A stretch of 64,000 bases of DNA from an uncultured Eubacteriales bacterium (GTDB taxonomy: Bacteria; Bacillota; Clostridia; Oscillospirales; Oscillospiraceae), in NCBI GenBank assembly GCA_934597725.1, contig CAKTSK010000005.1, forward strand, positions 1-64,000, written 5' to 3'. The notes beneath the pieces are model-generated. The model did no database searches. It saw only the letters and a list, made by a program, of their open reading frames with translations, and had not been told where the DNA came from. This document shows, piece after piece, positions 34,565-42,449 of this stretch. Numbering within the stretch: position 1 is the first letter of the stretch; each line of letters starts with the position of its first letter. Position numbers and translations under genes: made by a program.

Positions 34565-35623
34565 TCACTGGGCGTCTTTCCCCAGGGCCTGCCAGGCACT
34601 GTCCAGGAAGCTCTCGTCGTAGATCTTGTCCTCGGTGGTGTCCTGGGTGATGCCGCCGGCCATCTTGGTGAGCTTCACCGCCGCGTGGAAGCCGGACTCG
34701 GTGTGGTAGCCGGTGTAGTTGGCCACCTGATGCTCCTTGTCATACTGGGCGTCGTAGAGCAGTTCTTCCTGGGCGCCGTCAAACAGGGGCAGCATCTTTT
34801 CTGCGATCTCCTCGGGGGTGGCCTGCTCCATCCACTGCATGGCCTTGGCCATGGCGTTGACGGCCTTCTGGACCAGCTCGGGGTCGGACTGGATCAGCTC
34901 GTCGGAGGTGAGCACGGCAAAAAGCTCATAGGTGGGAGAGCCGATGATCTTCTCGATCTCAGCCTCGTCGGTGCCGTCCACGATGACCACGCCGCCCAGG
35001 TCCGCCAGCTTCTTGGCCGACCAGGGGTTGGTGGACACTGCGCCCTGCAGCTCGCCGCTCTCGATGGCGGCGGCATAGCCGGCGCTGGCCATGCTGGTCA
35101 CCTCCACGTCTGCGTCGGGGTCCATCCCGGCGGCGGTGATGCAGGCCTTGGCAAAGGTGTAGGGGCCGCTGTTGGCGCTCAGGCCGCCGGCCACCACCTG
35201 CCCTTTCAGAGACTCGATGGTGCTGTAGTTCTCGTTGGCCCCCACCAGCTGATAGGGATACTTCTGGGTGGCCGAGACGATGACCTTGCAGCCCTGCCCG
35301 GCTTCGTTGAGCATGAGCGAGGTCTCGATGCCCTTCAGGCAGAACTGGGCGTCGCCGGACAGCACCGGGGTGGTGGCATCGCCGCCCTTGATGGTCTGGA
35401 ACTCTGCGTCCAGCCCCTCCTCGGCGAAATAGCCCAGGGTCTGGGCCAGATAGGCAGGGGCCCAGTGGTAGCCGCGCACGTCCTCGGTAATGACGATCTT
35501 TTGCAGCTTCTCCTGGCCGGCGGTGTCGCCGTCCTCTTTCGGGGCGGGCTCGGTCTGGCCGCAGCCGGCCAGCAGGCCAAAGACCAGCGCCAGCGGCAGC
35601 AGCAGGGCAAATACTTTCTTCAT
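34565..35623 (-). CDS. NitT/TauT-type ABC substrate-binding lipoprotein (copy 2)
   Basis: 352 residues with lipobox LLAGC (C21). Same fold and near-identical key segments as copy 1 (YHWAPAYLAQTLGYFAEEG, SAKKLAD.GGVVIVDGT, IIGSPTYELF). It directly follows the permease gene (69 nt), the canonical position, so it is probably the ancestral copy. Substrates of this family include taurine, sulfonates, nitrate and thiamine precursors; none can be chosen from sequence. Confidence 0.92.
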   Translation of the reverse strand: MKKVFALLLPLALVFGLLAGCGQTEPAPKEDGDTAGQEKLQKIVITEDVRGYHWAPAYLAQTLGYFAEEGLDAEFQTIKGGDATTPVLSGDAQFCLKGIETSLMLNEAGQGCKVIVSATQKYPYQLVGANENYSTIESLKGQVVAGGLSANSGPYTFAKACITAAGMDPDADVEVTSMASAGYAAAIESGELQGAVSTNPWSAKKLADLGGVVIVDGTDEAEIEKIIGSPTYELFAVLTSDELIQSDPELVQKAVNAMAKAMQWMEQATPEEIAEKMLPLFDGAQEELLYDAQYDKEHQVANYTGYHTESGFHAAVKLTKMAGGITQDTTEDKIYDESFLDSAWQALGKDAQ

Positions 35624-35692
35624 GGGAATCCTCCTTTTTATGATTGGTTGTGGTCGGATCTATTGCTTCCGCCGAAGCGGATACCACCGGTT

Positions 35693-36466
35693 TCAGTGCG
35701 CCGTCTCCCGCCAGCGCAGCAGGAAGTGCTCGGCCAGCCGGAGCAGGCCGTCCAGCAGAACGATGATGACCACCAGGATCAGCACACAGCACAGCACCCG
35801 CTGGGCGTTGAACACGTCGCCCGCAGCGGACAGCAGCCAGCCCATGCCCCGGGTGGAGCCAAGATACTCCCCCACGATGGCCCCGGACAGGGCCAGGCCC
35901 AGGCCGGTCCGCAGGCTGGCCAGCAGCCAGGGCAGGCAGGCGGGCCAGATCACCTTGCCCAGCACCTGCCCCCGGGTGGCCCCCAGCAGGCGCACTGCGT
36001 TCACCAGCTCCTGGTCCACGCTCCGCACCCCGGCGTAGAGGTTGAAGGCGAAGATGAAAAAGACCATCAGGGCCGCGATGAGGACCTTGGACCGCAGCCC
36101 CAGGCCGAACCAGATGATGAACAACGGCCCCAGGGCCAGCTTGGGCAGGCCGTTCAGGCCGGTCATGAGGGGCATCAGCGCCCGGCTCACCCGGGGGCTC
36201 ATGCCCAGGCCCAGCCCGGCCAGGGTGCCGAACACCCCGCCGAAGAGCAGGCCCAGCCCGGCCTCCTGGCACGTCACGCTCAGATGCTTGGCCAGCATAC
36301 CGTTGGAGAGCATGGTCAAAAACTCCTGCCAGAGCAGGCTGGGGCGGCTGAAAAAGAACTCCTTCACATGGCCGCCCGCCGCCGCTGCCTCCCAAAGGGC
36401 CAGGGCGATGACCAGACCCAGCAGGGTCCACACGCCGGGAGAGATCCGTTTGGCTTCCTGTTTCAT
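35693..36466 (-). CDS. ABC transporter permease (SsuC/TauC type)
   Basis: 257 residues from ATG 36466, overlapping the ATPase stop (ATGA). About six helices; the coupling EAA-like loop is VNAVRLLGATRGQVLGKVIWPACLPWLL and GLALSGAIVGEYLGSTRGMGWLL is typical of the SsuC branch. It forms the membrane channel of the importer. A different reading frame overlaps it, but codon bias supports this one. Confidence 0.93.
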   Translation of the reverse strand: MKQEAKRISPGVWTLLGLVIALALWEAAAAGGHVKEFFFSRPSLLWQEFLTMLSNGMLAKHLSVTCQEAGLGLLFGGVFGTLAGLGLGMSPRVSRALMPLMTGLNGLPKLALGPLFIIWFGLGLRSKVLIAALMVFFIFAFNLYAGVRSVDQELVNAVRLLGATRGQVLGKVIWPACLPWLLASLRTGLGLALSGAIVGEYLGSTRGMGWLLSAAGDVFNAQRVLCCVLILVVIIVLLDGLLRLAEHFLLRWRETAH

Positions 36467-37245
36467 GGCGCGCCTCCCTCCAACTGCTCGTGGAGGTCCT
36501 GCCAGATGGTCCGTTCCAGCTCCACAAAGCGCGGGGTGAATTTCACGTCCATCACCCGCCGGGGCCGGGGCAGGTCGATGGGATACTCCGCCACCACCCG
36601 GCCCGGGCGGCGGGAGAGCAGCACTACCCGGTCGGCCAGGGTGATGGCCTCGGTCAGGTCGTGGGTCACATAGAGGATCGTGCTGCCGGTGCTCTCCCAC
36701 AGGGAGAGGATCTCGTCCTGGAGCCGCTGGCGGGTGAGGGCATCCAGGGGGGCGAACGGCTCGTCCATCATCAGAATGGACGGGTCCACCGCCAGCACCC
36801 GGGCGATGGCCGCCCGCTTCCGCATCCCGCCGGAGAGCTGGCGGGGATAGTGCTCCTCAAACCCGGCCAGACCCACGGTCTCCATGAGGGCCCGGGCCTT
36901 CTCCCGCCGCCGGGCCTTGGGGACCCCCCGCAGCTCCATGGCCAGGGCCACGTTGTCCACGACAGTCCGCCAGGGCAGCAGGGTGTCGCCCTGGGAGATA
37001 TACCCCATGGAGGGCAGCACGCCCTGCACCGGCTGGCCGGCCAGCAGCACCTGTCCCTGGTCCACGGGCACCTGCCCGGCCAGGACATTCAGGGCAGTGG
37101 TCTTGCCGCAGCCGGACGGACCGACCAGGGCCACCAGCTCCCCCTGCGCTACAGACAGGGACATTCCTTCCAGCGCCCGCACCGGCGGCCGCTTTTTGGC
37201 CACCGGGAAGGACACGGTGACATCCTTTAACTCCAGCAGAGGCAT
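36463..37245 (-). CDS. ABC transporter ATPase (SsuB/TauB type)
   Basis: 260 residues from ATG 37245, with GGAGGAG 7 nt upstream. Walker A GPSGCGKTT, Q-loop YISQGD, signature LSGGMRKRAAIAR, Walker B ILMMDEPF and the H-loop VTHD are all intact. It powers the NitT/TauT-type importer and is the first gene after the promoter at 37280-37308. Downstream order is permease, binding protein 2, mntP, binding protein 1, SLH protein. Confidence 0.95.
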   Translation of the reverse strand: MPLLELKDVTVSFPVAKKRPPVRALEGMSLSVAQGELVALVGPSGCGKTTALNVLAGQVPVDQGQVLLAGQPVQGVLPSMGYISQGDTLLPWRTVVDNVALAMELRGVPKARRREKARALMETVGLAGFEEHYPRQLSGGMRKRAAIARVLAVDPSILMMDEPFAPLDALTRQRLQDEILSLWESTGSTILYVTHDLTEAITLADRVVLLSRRPGRVVAEYPIDLPRPRRVMDVKFTPRFVELERTIWQDLHEQLEGGAP

Positions 37246-37279
37246 ACCAGACTCCTCCGTTTCTGATAGATTGCTGTCT

Positions 37280-37308
37280 ATTATACTGGTCCGGCAACAC
37301 ACTGTCAA
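37280..37308 (-). promoter_or_regulatory. Perfect-consensus sigma-A promoter of the importer operon
   Basis: TTGACA (37303-37308) and TATAAT (37280-37285) with exactly 17 bp on the minus strand, just before the ATPase gene. The adjacent GATAGATTGCTGTCTATT may serve as an operator for tight control of such a strong promoter. Confidence 0.85.
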
Positions 37309-37320
37309 CGAATACCGCCC

Positions 37321-38958
37321 TCAGCGGGGCTGGGCAAACTGATCGCGGATGAGCTTGCCGTTCTGGTTCCGCGCCAGATGGTCCACAAAGGCCAAGGCCC
37401 GGATCTTCTTAAAGCCGACGCACCGGTCGTTGTGGAAGGCCAGCAGCGTCTGCTCCAGCGCCGGGCCGGGGACATAGCCCGGGGCGGCCTTCACATAGAC
37501 CTTGACCCGCTGGCCCAGCTCCGGGTCGGGCTCTCCCACGGCCATGCACTCCTCCACGGCCGGGTGAAGGGACAGAACGTCCTCGATCTCCACCGGGCTG
37601 ACCCGGTAGCCCTTGGTCTTGATGATCCCGTCGTAGCGGCCCAGGTAGTACAGGAAGCCCTCGTCGTCCCGGGTGGCCAGGTCGCCGGTGTGGAAGATGT
37701 CGCCATCCCACAGGCGGCGGTTGGCCTCCTCGTCCTCCCAATATCCCATCATGAGGCCCAGAGGACGCCGGCCGCCATCGGCCACCAGGACGATCTCGCC
37801 CTCCTCCCCCGGGCCGGCAAAGGCGCCGTCCTCCCGGCGGATCTCCACATGGTACTTGGGCAGGATCTTTCCCACCGACCCCTCTTTCCAGCCCAGGGCC
37901 TTGCTGGCCGACGCGATGAGGCCCGCCTCAGACTGGGCATAGCCCTCATAGAGCCGCTGGCCGGTCTGGGCCTTCACCGCCGCCGTCAGGTCGGGCAGGA
38001 GGCGCTCGCCCCCCACCCCGCAGTTGGTGACGCTGGACAGGTCGTAGCGGTCCATGCCCACCTGGGTGAACATCCGGTACACCGTGGGCTGGGCCATGAT
38101 GCCGGTGGCCCGCTCCCGGGCCAGGAAGTCCAGGACCTTTTCCGGCGGGAAGCGGTCGTAGTCATACACCAGCAGGGTGCATTCCAGCAGCAGCTGCCCA
38201 TAGAACTTGGTGCCCGAGGTCACCTCCCAGCCGGTGTCGCCGGTGGCAAAGTGCCGGGAGGCCGGACCGATGTCCTGCATGTACCGGGCGCCCCAGTGGC
38301 AGCCCAGGGTGTAGGTGTGGCTGTGGAGGACGCCCTTGGGCTTGCCCGTGGTGCCGGAGGTGAAATAGAGCAGGATCGGCTCGTCGCTGCGGGTGTCTGC
38401 CCGGTCTATGGTCTCGGGCTGTCCGTCCAGGGCCGTGAACCAGTTCTCGAAGCCCGGCTCCTCCCCCAGCGCAAAGCGCAGGGGGACCCCCGCCTCTTCT
38501 GCCGCTGCCAGGACGTTGGCCGCTGCCGGACCCTCCAGGCAGGTGAGGACGCCGCCCGCCCGGGCGGTCTTCATCCGGTAGGCCAGGTCCTGGGCGGTCA
38601 GGCGGTAATAGACCGGGCAGAGGATCACGCCCAGCTTATGGGCCGCCAGGGCCGCCACCCAATAGGACCAGTGGGTCCGCACGGCGGCCAGGAGCACGTC
38701 CCCCTTTTTCATCCCCCGCTGCCGGAGCAGGTTGGCGGCCTGGCTGCTCTGGCGGGACAGGTCGCCATAGGTCAGGCAGGCCCGCTCCTGGCGGTCGTTC
38801 TCCCACAGGATGGCCGGTTTGTCCGGGATCTGCCGGGCCAGGGCGTCGATGACGTCATAGGCATAGTTGAAGTTGGGGGCGTAGTCGTAGGACCACTGGG
38901 TGATCTGCCCCGCCGCGTCAAAGGTCTCGTGGATAAACTTGGTGTAGAATGCTGCCAT
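37321..38958 (-). CDS. AMP-forming acyl-CoA synthetase (medium-chain/acetyl-CoA synthetase-like)
   Basis: 545 residues from ATG 38958, behind AAAAGGAGG. ANL-superfamily motifs: YFTSGTTGKPKGV (P-loop), YEGYAQSEAG, the hinge aspartate region HTGDLATRDDEGFLYYLGRYDGIIKTKGYRVSP, and the catalytic lysine in RNQNGKLIRDQF. GDTGWEVTSGTKFYG is characteristic of the acyl-CoA synthetase (ACSM-like) subgroup. It activates a carboxylic acid to its CoA thioester. It ends 12 nt before the importer promoter; its own promoter is not obvious. Confidence 0.9.
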   Translation of the reverse strand: MAAFYTKFIHETFDAAGQITQWSYDYAPNFNYAYDVIDALARQIPDKPAILWENDRQERACLTYGDLSRQSSQAANLLRQRGMKKGDVLLAAVRTHWSYWVAALAAHKLGVILCPVYYRLTAQDLAYRMKTARAGGVLTCLEGPAAANVLAAAEEAGVPLRFALGEEPGFENWFTALDGQPETIDRADTRSDEPILLYFTSGTTGKPKGVLHSHTYTLGCHWGARYMQDIGPASRHFATGDTGWEVTSGTKFYGQLLLECTLLVYDYDRFPPEKVLDFLARERATGIMAQPTVYRMFTQVGMDRYDLSSVTNCGVGGERLLPDLTAAVKAQTGQRLYEGYAQSEAGLIASASKALGWKEGSVGKILPKYHVEIRREDGAFAGPGEEGEIVLVADGGRRPLGLMMGYWEDEEANRRLWDGDIFHTGDLATRDDEGFLYYLGRYDGIIKTKGYRVSPVEIEDVLSLHPAVEECMAVGEPDPELGQRVKVYVKAAPGYVPGPALEQTLLAFHNDRCVGFKKIRALAFVDHLARNQNGKLIRDQFAQPR

Positions 38959-38978
38959 TGTCGCTGTGCCTCCTTTTA

Positions 38979-39016
38979 GAAAAAGCTCCCGTGGGTTCTG
39001 GCAACACACAGGAGCT
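38979..39016 (-). terminator. Terminator of the CitB-type response regulator gene
   Basis: On the minus strand AGCTCCTGTG and CACGGGAGCT pair and are followed by TTTTTC. It lies between the regulator and the acyl-CoA synthetase genes. Confidence 0.75.
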
Positions 39017-39041
39017 TTTGTTTTGTTCGGGATCTCTTCTC

Positions 39042-39719
39042 TTACTTGCCGATGTAAGTATACACGGCGGAGGGTCGGCCGCCGGTGGAGTAATCCACCC
39101 CGCCGATGACGCTGTTCTTGTCGATCAGGTAGTTCATGTACCGCCGCAGGGTCACCCGGGACAGGGAGACGTTTTTGGCGATGTCCTCGATGGAGAGCTT
39201 TTCGCTCTTGTGTTCCCGCAGGAAGGAGCAGATGATCTCCAGGGTGACCGGGTGGATGCCCTTGTCCACGAACTGGCCGCTGCGCTGGCCCTCGGGGGCG
39301 ATGACCTTGTCCAGCTCTTCCTGGTTGAAGGCTTTGTCCCCGGCGAAGGCCTCCCGCCGGGCCACGAACTTTTGCAGGGCCGTCTGGAAGCGGTTGTAGT
39401 CAAAGGGCTTGATGAGGTAATCCGACACCCCGTAGGAATACAGCTCGCTCACATGCCGGGCCTCGCTGGCGGCGGTGACCATGATCACGTCGGCCAGGAT
39501 GCCCTCGGCCCGCAGCTTCAGCAGGAAGGTCCGTCCGTCCATCACCGGCATGTAGTAGTCCAGCATGATCAGGTCCACCGGATGGTCCCGGACGAAGTCC
39601 AGGGCCTCCTGACCATTCTGAAAAATCCCGGCAATGGTCATCTTGTTGTTGTGCTCTACATATTGCTTGTCGATCTCGGCGACCATGGGGTCGTCTTCCA
39701 CAATGATAACCTGGTACAT
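39042..39719 (-). CDS. Orphan CitB/DcuR-type response regulator
   Basis: 225 residues from ATG 39719; the ATG two codons upstream (39725) is too close to the GAGGA ribosome site. The receiver has VIIVEDDPMVAEID and the phospho-acceptor in LIMLDYYMPVMDG. A linker is followed by a helix-turn-helix (LSIEDIAKNVSLSRVTLRRYMNYL). Proteins of this class pair with PAS-containing DcuS/CitA kinases that sense di- or tricarboxylates. No kinase gene is adjacent in this window. Confidence 0.9.
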   Translation of the reverse strand: MYQVIIVEDDPMVAEIDKQYVEHNNKMTIAGIFQNGQEALDFVRDHPVDLIMLDYYMPVMDGRTFLLKLRAEGILADVIMVTAASEARHVSELYSYGVSDYLIKPFDYNRFQTALQKFVARREAFAGDKAFNQEELDKVIAPEGQRSGQFVDKGIHPVTLEIICSFLREHKSEKLSIEDIAKNVSLSRVTLRRYMNYLIDKNSVIGGVDYSTGGRPSAVYTYIGK

Positions 39720-39753
39720 ACGCATTCCTCACTGATGCAAATTTTCACCTTTG

Positions 39754-39782
39754 ATTATATAGGATAAAACAAAAAAAGGCAA
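39754..39782 (-). promoter_or_regulatory. Sigma-A promoter of the CitB-type regulator
   Basis: TTGCCT (39777-39782) and TATAAT (39754-39759) with a 17-bp spacer on the minus strand. Confidence 0.72.
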
Positions 39783-39889
39783 TACGCGCGACAAAAAAGA
39801 GGAAAAAGAACACGCACAAAGGATAGCCAGGGGGCGCAAAAGTTTTCAAACCCTCTCCGTCAGACCGCTCTCCCCCGCCGGAAGCGCTG

Positions 39890-39923
39890 AAAAAGCAGGG
39901 TGCGGCGCAGTGCCGCACCCTGC
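39890..39923 (-). terminator. Terminator of the lipoprotein/AGCS transcript
   Basis: GCAGGGTGCGGC and GCCGCACCCTGC with loop GCAGT, followed on the minus strand by TTTTT. Confidence 0.9.
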
Positions 39924-39931
39924 CGGAAAGG

Positions 39932-40795
39932 TCAGGTCTCCAGGGCTTCGGCGGGGATCTCGATCCCCCCCACCTGGTTGATGTCGCGGAGGGTCATGGA
40001 CAGTGCCGTCTGTTCCACCGTCAGGCCGATGTCAGCGCCCACCTGCTCACTGAGGGTCTTGTCCAGGATGGACTGCATCATCTTGGTCAGGTCCATCTCG
40101 TACTTGACCGGATAATAGGTCTCCTTGGCGATCCAGAGGCTCACCGGCAGGTCGCCCATGTCCGTGAAGAGGTCGCTCATCTCGCCCAGCCCCAGGCTGT
40201 CCAGCTGGGACAGGGCCCCGGAGGCCGCGATGACCTCGCTCAGATCTTCGCCCAGGATCACGCCGTCGTAGCGGGTGGCTTCCACGCCGCCGACGGTCTC
40301 GCTCTCTCCCTGGGTGAAGTTCTGGATGCTGTCCAGATACAGCTGCATGGAGTCTGCGCCGTTGAGGGTCTCCAGCTCGCCCAGGGCATCCATGCTGCTG
40401 CTCTGCCAGACCATCTGGCCGGTCTCGTCGGGGGTGCCGACGGCCGTGAGATAGCTGCCGTCCTGCTCCTTGGCATAGAGGACCATGTTGGTGGTCCCGC
40501 CCAGGTCGCCCAGGTCCATCTCCATCTCGGCCTTCATGACCAGGGGCGAGAGGATCGTGTCCGCCCGGGTGACGCTGGAGATCGTCAGGGTCTCCCCCTC
40601 TGCCCCCAGGGACAGGTCCATGGTCATGTCATAGCCCATGCTGGTCACGCCTGCCATGGCCTCCTGGGCCTTGGTCATCACTTCTTCCGGGGTCTCTGCC
40701 GCCGGGGCTGTGCCGCCGCAGGCGGTGAGGCCAAGCCCCAGCGTCAGGGTCAGGGCGGCGGCGGTGAAGCGCAGGGTTCGGTTGGTCTGTTTCAT
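39932..40795 (-). CDS. DUF6612-like / LppX-LolA-like lipoprotein
   Basis: 287 residues with lipobox LTAC (C26). The mature part looks like the LolA/LppX-type fold described in Firmicutes as DUF6612: ETPEEVMTKAQEAMAGVTSM, YAKEQDGSYLTA, VEATRYDGVILGEDLSEV, YYPVKYEMDLTKMMQ. Relatives bind hydrophobic ligands at the cell surface. It lies 46 nt after the AGCS gene and before a shared terminator, so it is probably in one transcript with it. Confidence 0.8.
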   Translation of the reverse strand: MKQTNRTLRFTAAALTLTLGLGLTACGGTAPAAETPEEVMTKAQEAMAGVTSMGYDMTMDLSLGAEGETLTISSVTRADTILSPLVMKAEMEMDLGDLGGTTNMVLYAKEQDGSYLTAVGTPDETGQMVWQSSSMDALGELETLNGADSMQLYLDSIQNFTQGESETVGGVEATRYDGVILGEDLSEVIAASGALSQLDSLGLGEMSDLFTDMGDLPVSLWIAKETYYPVKYEMDLTKMMQSILDKTLSEQVGADIGLTVEQTALSMTLRDINQVGGIEIPAEALET

Positions 40796-40841
40796 GGTGC
40801 AATACCTCCTTGCATCCGATGGGTGGGGGGAACGGATCGTC

Positions 40842-42263
40842 TCAGTTCCAGTAGTCGGTCTCCTCGGTCAGGCCGATGCTGGCAGCTTTGAACTCGGGGT
40901 CCTTGCCTTCCTTCCGCTGGTCCACATAGTCCTTCAGGGCCAGCATCGCCTTGCTGCCCAGGATAAGGATGACGGGGATGTTGATGACCACCATCATGGC
41001 CTGGAAGAGGTCGGCGGTGTCCCAGGCCAGCTGCATGCTCAGCATGGCGCCCAGCAGAACAATAATGGCTGCGATGATGCGGAAGACGTTCATGAAGGTC
41101 TGGCTGGGGGTCTTCTTGAAGATGAAGCGCAGGCAGCCTTCGCAGTAATAGTAGTTGCCGATCAGGGTGGTGAAGGCGAACAGGGCCATGGACACCGCGA
41201 TGAAGATGGGGCCGAAGTTGCCCAGGGCGCTCTGGAGGGCAGCCTGCACATAGGGAGCGCCGGCGGCCTCCGCGGTGGGCTCCACGCCGGAGCACAGGCA
41301 CATGAGGGCGGTGGCGGAGCAGATGAGCAGGGTGTCGATGAACACGGACAGCATCTGCACCAGGCCCTGCTTGACGGGGTGGGACACGTCGGCGGTGGCG
41401 GCGGCGTTGGGGGCGGAGCCCATACCGGCCTCGTTGGAGTACAGGCCGCGCTTGATGCCCTCCATCATGCAGGAGCCGGTGAAGCCGCCCAGGATGGCGG
41501 GGAAGTCAAAGGCGCTGACGAAGATCTTCTGGAACACGGAGGGGACCAGGTTCAGGTGGGTCACCACCACCACCAGGGCCACCAGCACATACAGCACGCC
41601 CATGACGGGCACCAAGGCCCCGGTGACCTTGGTCAGCCGGCGGGCGCCGCCCAGCACGCAGACGGCAAAGAGCACGGCCAGGACCAGACCCACCACAAAG
41701 GGGGTCTTCTCGCTGTAGAAGCTGAAGCCGGAGAAGGCCGACTGCAGGTTATAGGAGGCCAGCATATTGTAGCCCACGGCATAGGTCAGAATGATGATCA
41801 CGGCAAAGATCACACCCAGCCACCGATTCCGCAGGGCGCTTTCCATATAATAGGAGGGGCCGCCGTAGCTGGTGCCGTCCTTGTTTCTGCGCTTGTAGAT
41901 CTGGGCCAGGGTGGACTCCACAAAGGCGGAGGCGCCGCCCAGGATGGCCGTGACCCACATCCAGAACACTGCGCCGTAGCCGCCCAGGCAGATGGCGGTG
42001 GAGACGCCCACGATGTTGCCGGTCCCCACCCGGGAAGCGGTGGAGATCATGAGCGCACCAAAGGAGGAGACGCTGCCCTTGGTCTTGGGCTTCTCCTTCA
42101 CCACGCGGAAGGACTCGCCCAGCATACGGATCTGGATGAATTTGCTGCGGAAGGTGAAGATCAGGCCCGCAGCCAACAGGAACAGGGGGACGATGTAGGG
42201 TTTGTACAGCACGCCGCTGATGGCGGTGACAACACCATCGATGCTGTCAAAGATCTGGTTCAT
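40842..42263 (-). CDS. AGCS-family sodium:amino acid (alanine/glycine) symporter
   Basis: 473 residues from ATG 42263. The family signature RGLYSNEAGMGSAPNAAA is present along with GTGNIVGVSTAICLGGYGAVFWMW. About eleven membrane helices. It imports alanine or glycine with Na+. The ribosome site (AAGAGAGCG) is weaker than most here. Confidence 0.95.
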   Translation of the reverse strand: MNQIFDSIDGVVTAISGVLYKPYIVPLFLLAAGLIFTFRSKFIQIRMLGESFRVVKEKPKTKGSVSSFGALMISTASRVGTGNIVGVSTAICLGGYGAVFWMWVTAILGGASAFVESTLAQIYKRRNKDGTSYGGPSYYMESALRNRWLGVIFAVIIILTYAVGYNMLASYNLQSAFSGFSFYSEKTPFVVGLVLAVLFAVCVLGGARRLTKVTGALVPVMGVLYVLVALVVVVTHLNLVPSVFQKIFVSAFDFPAILGGFTGSCMMEGIKRGLYSNEAGMGSAPNAAATADVSHPVKQGLVQMLSVFIDTLLICSATALMCLCSGVEPTAEAAGAPYVQAALQSALGNFGPIFIAVSMALFAFTTLIGNYYYCEGCLRFIFKKTPSQTFMNVFRIIAAIIVLLGAMLSMQLAWDTADLFQAMMVVINIPVILILGSKAMLALKDYVDQRKEGKDPEFKAASIGLTEETDYWN

Positions 42264-42315
42264 GGGAATCACGCTCTCTTTTCTCTTAATTTTTGATGGG
42301 CGGCAACTTCTCAAC

Positions 42316-42344
42316 ATTCTACAGGAGCCGTTCGGAAATTGCAA
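42316..42344 (-). promoter_or_regulatory. Sigma-A promoter of the AGCS gene
   Basis: TTGCAA (42339-42344) and TAGAAT (42316-42321) with a 17-bp spacer on the minus strand. Confidence 0.68.
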
Positions 42345-42373
42345 GAAGAATCCACACTCCCGCAAAAAACAGG

Positions 42374-42418
42374 GGAAAACCAGGCGCGGCGCTTGCGATA
42401 GCAGCGCCGCGCCTGGTT
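42374..42418 (-). terminator. Terminator of the APC permease gene
   Basis: AACCAGGCGCGGCGCT and AGCGCCGCGCCTGGTT form a 16-bp stem; TTTTCCCC follows on the minus strand. Confidence 0.88.
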
Positions 42419-42449
42419 GCGTCGGTCGTGAAATACAGGCGGACAGCGA

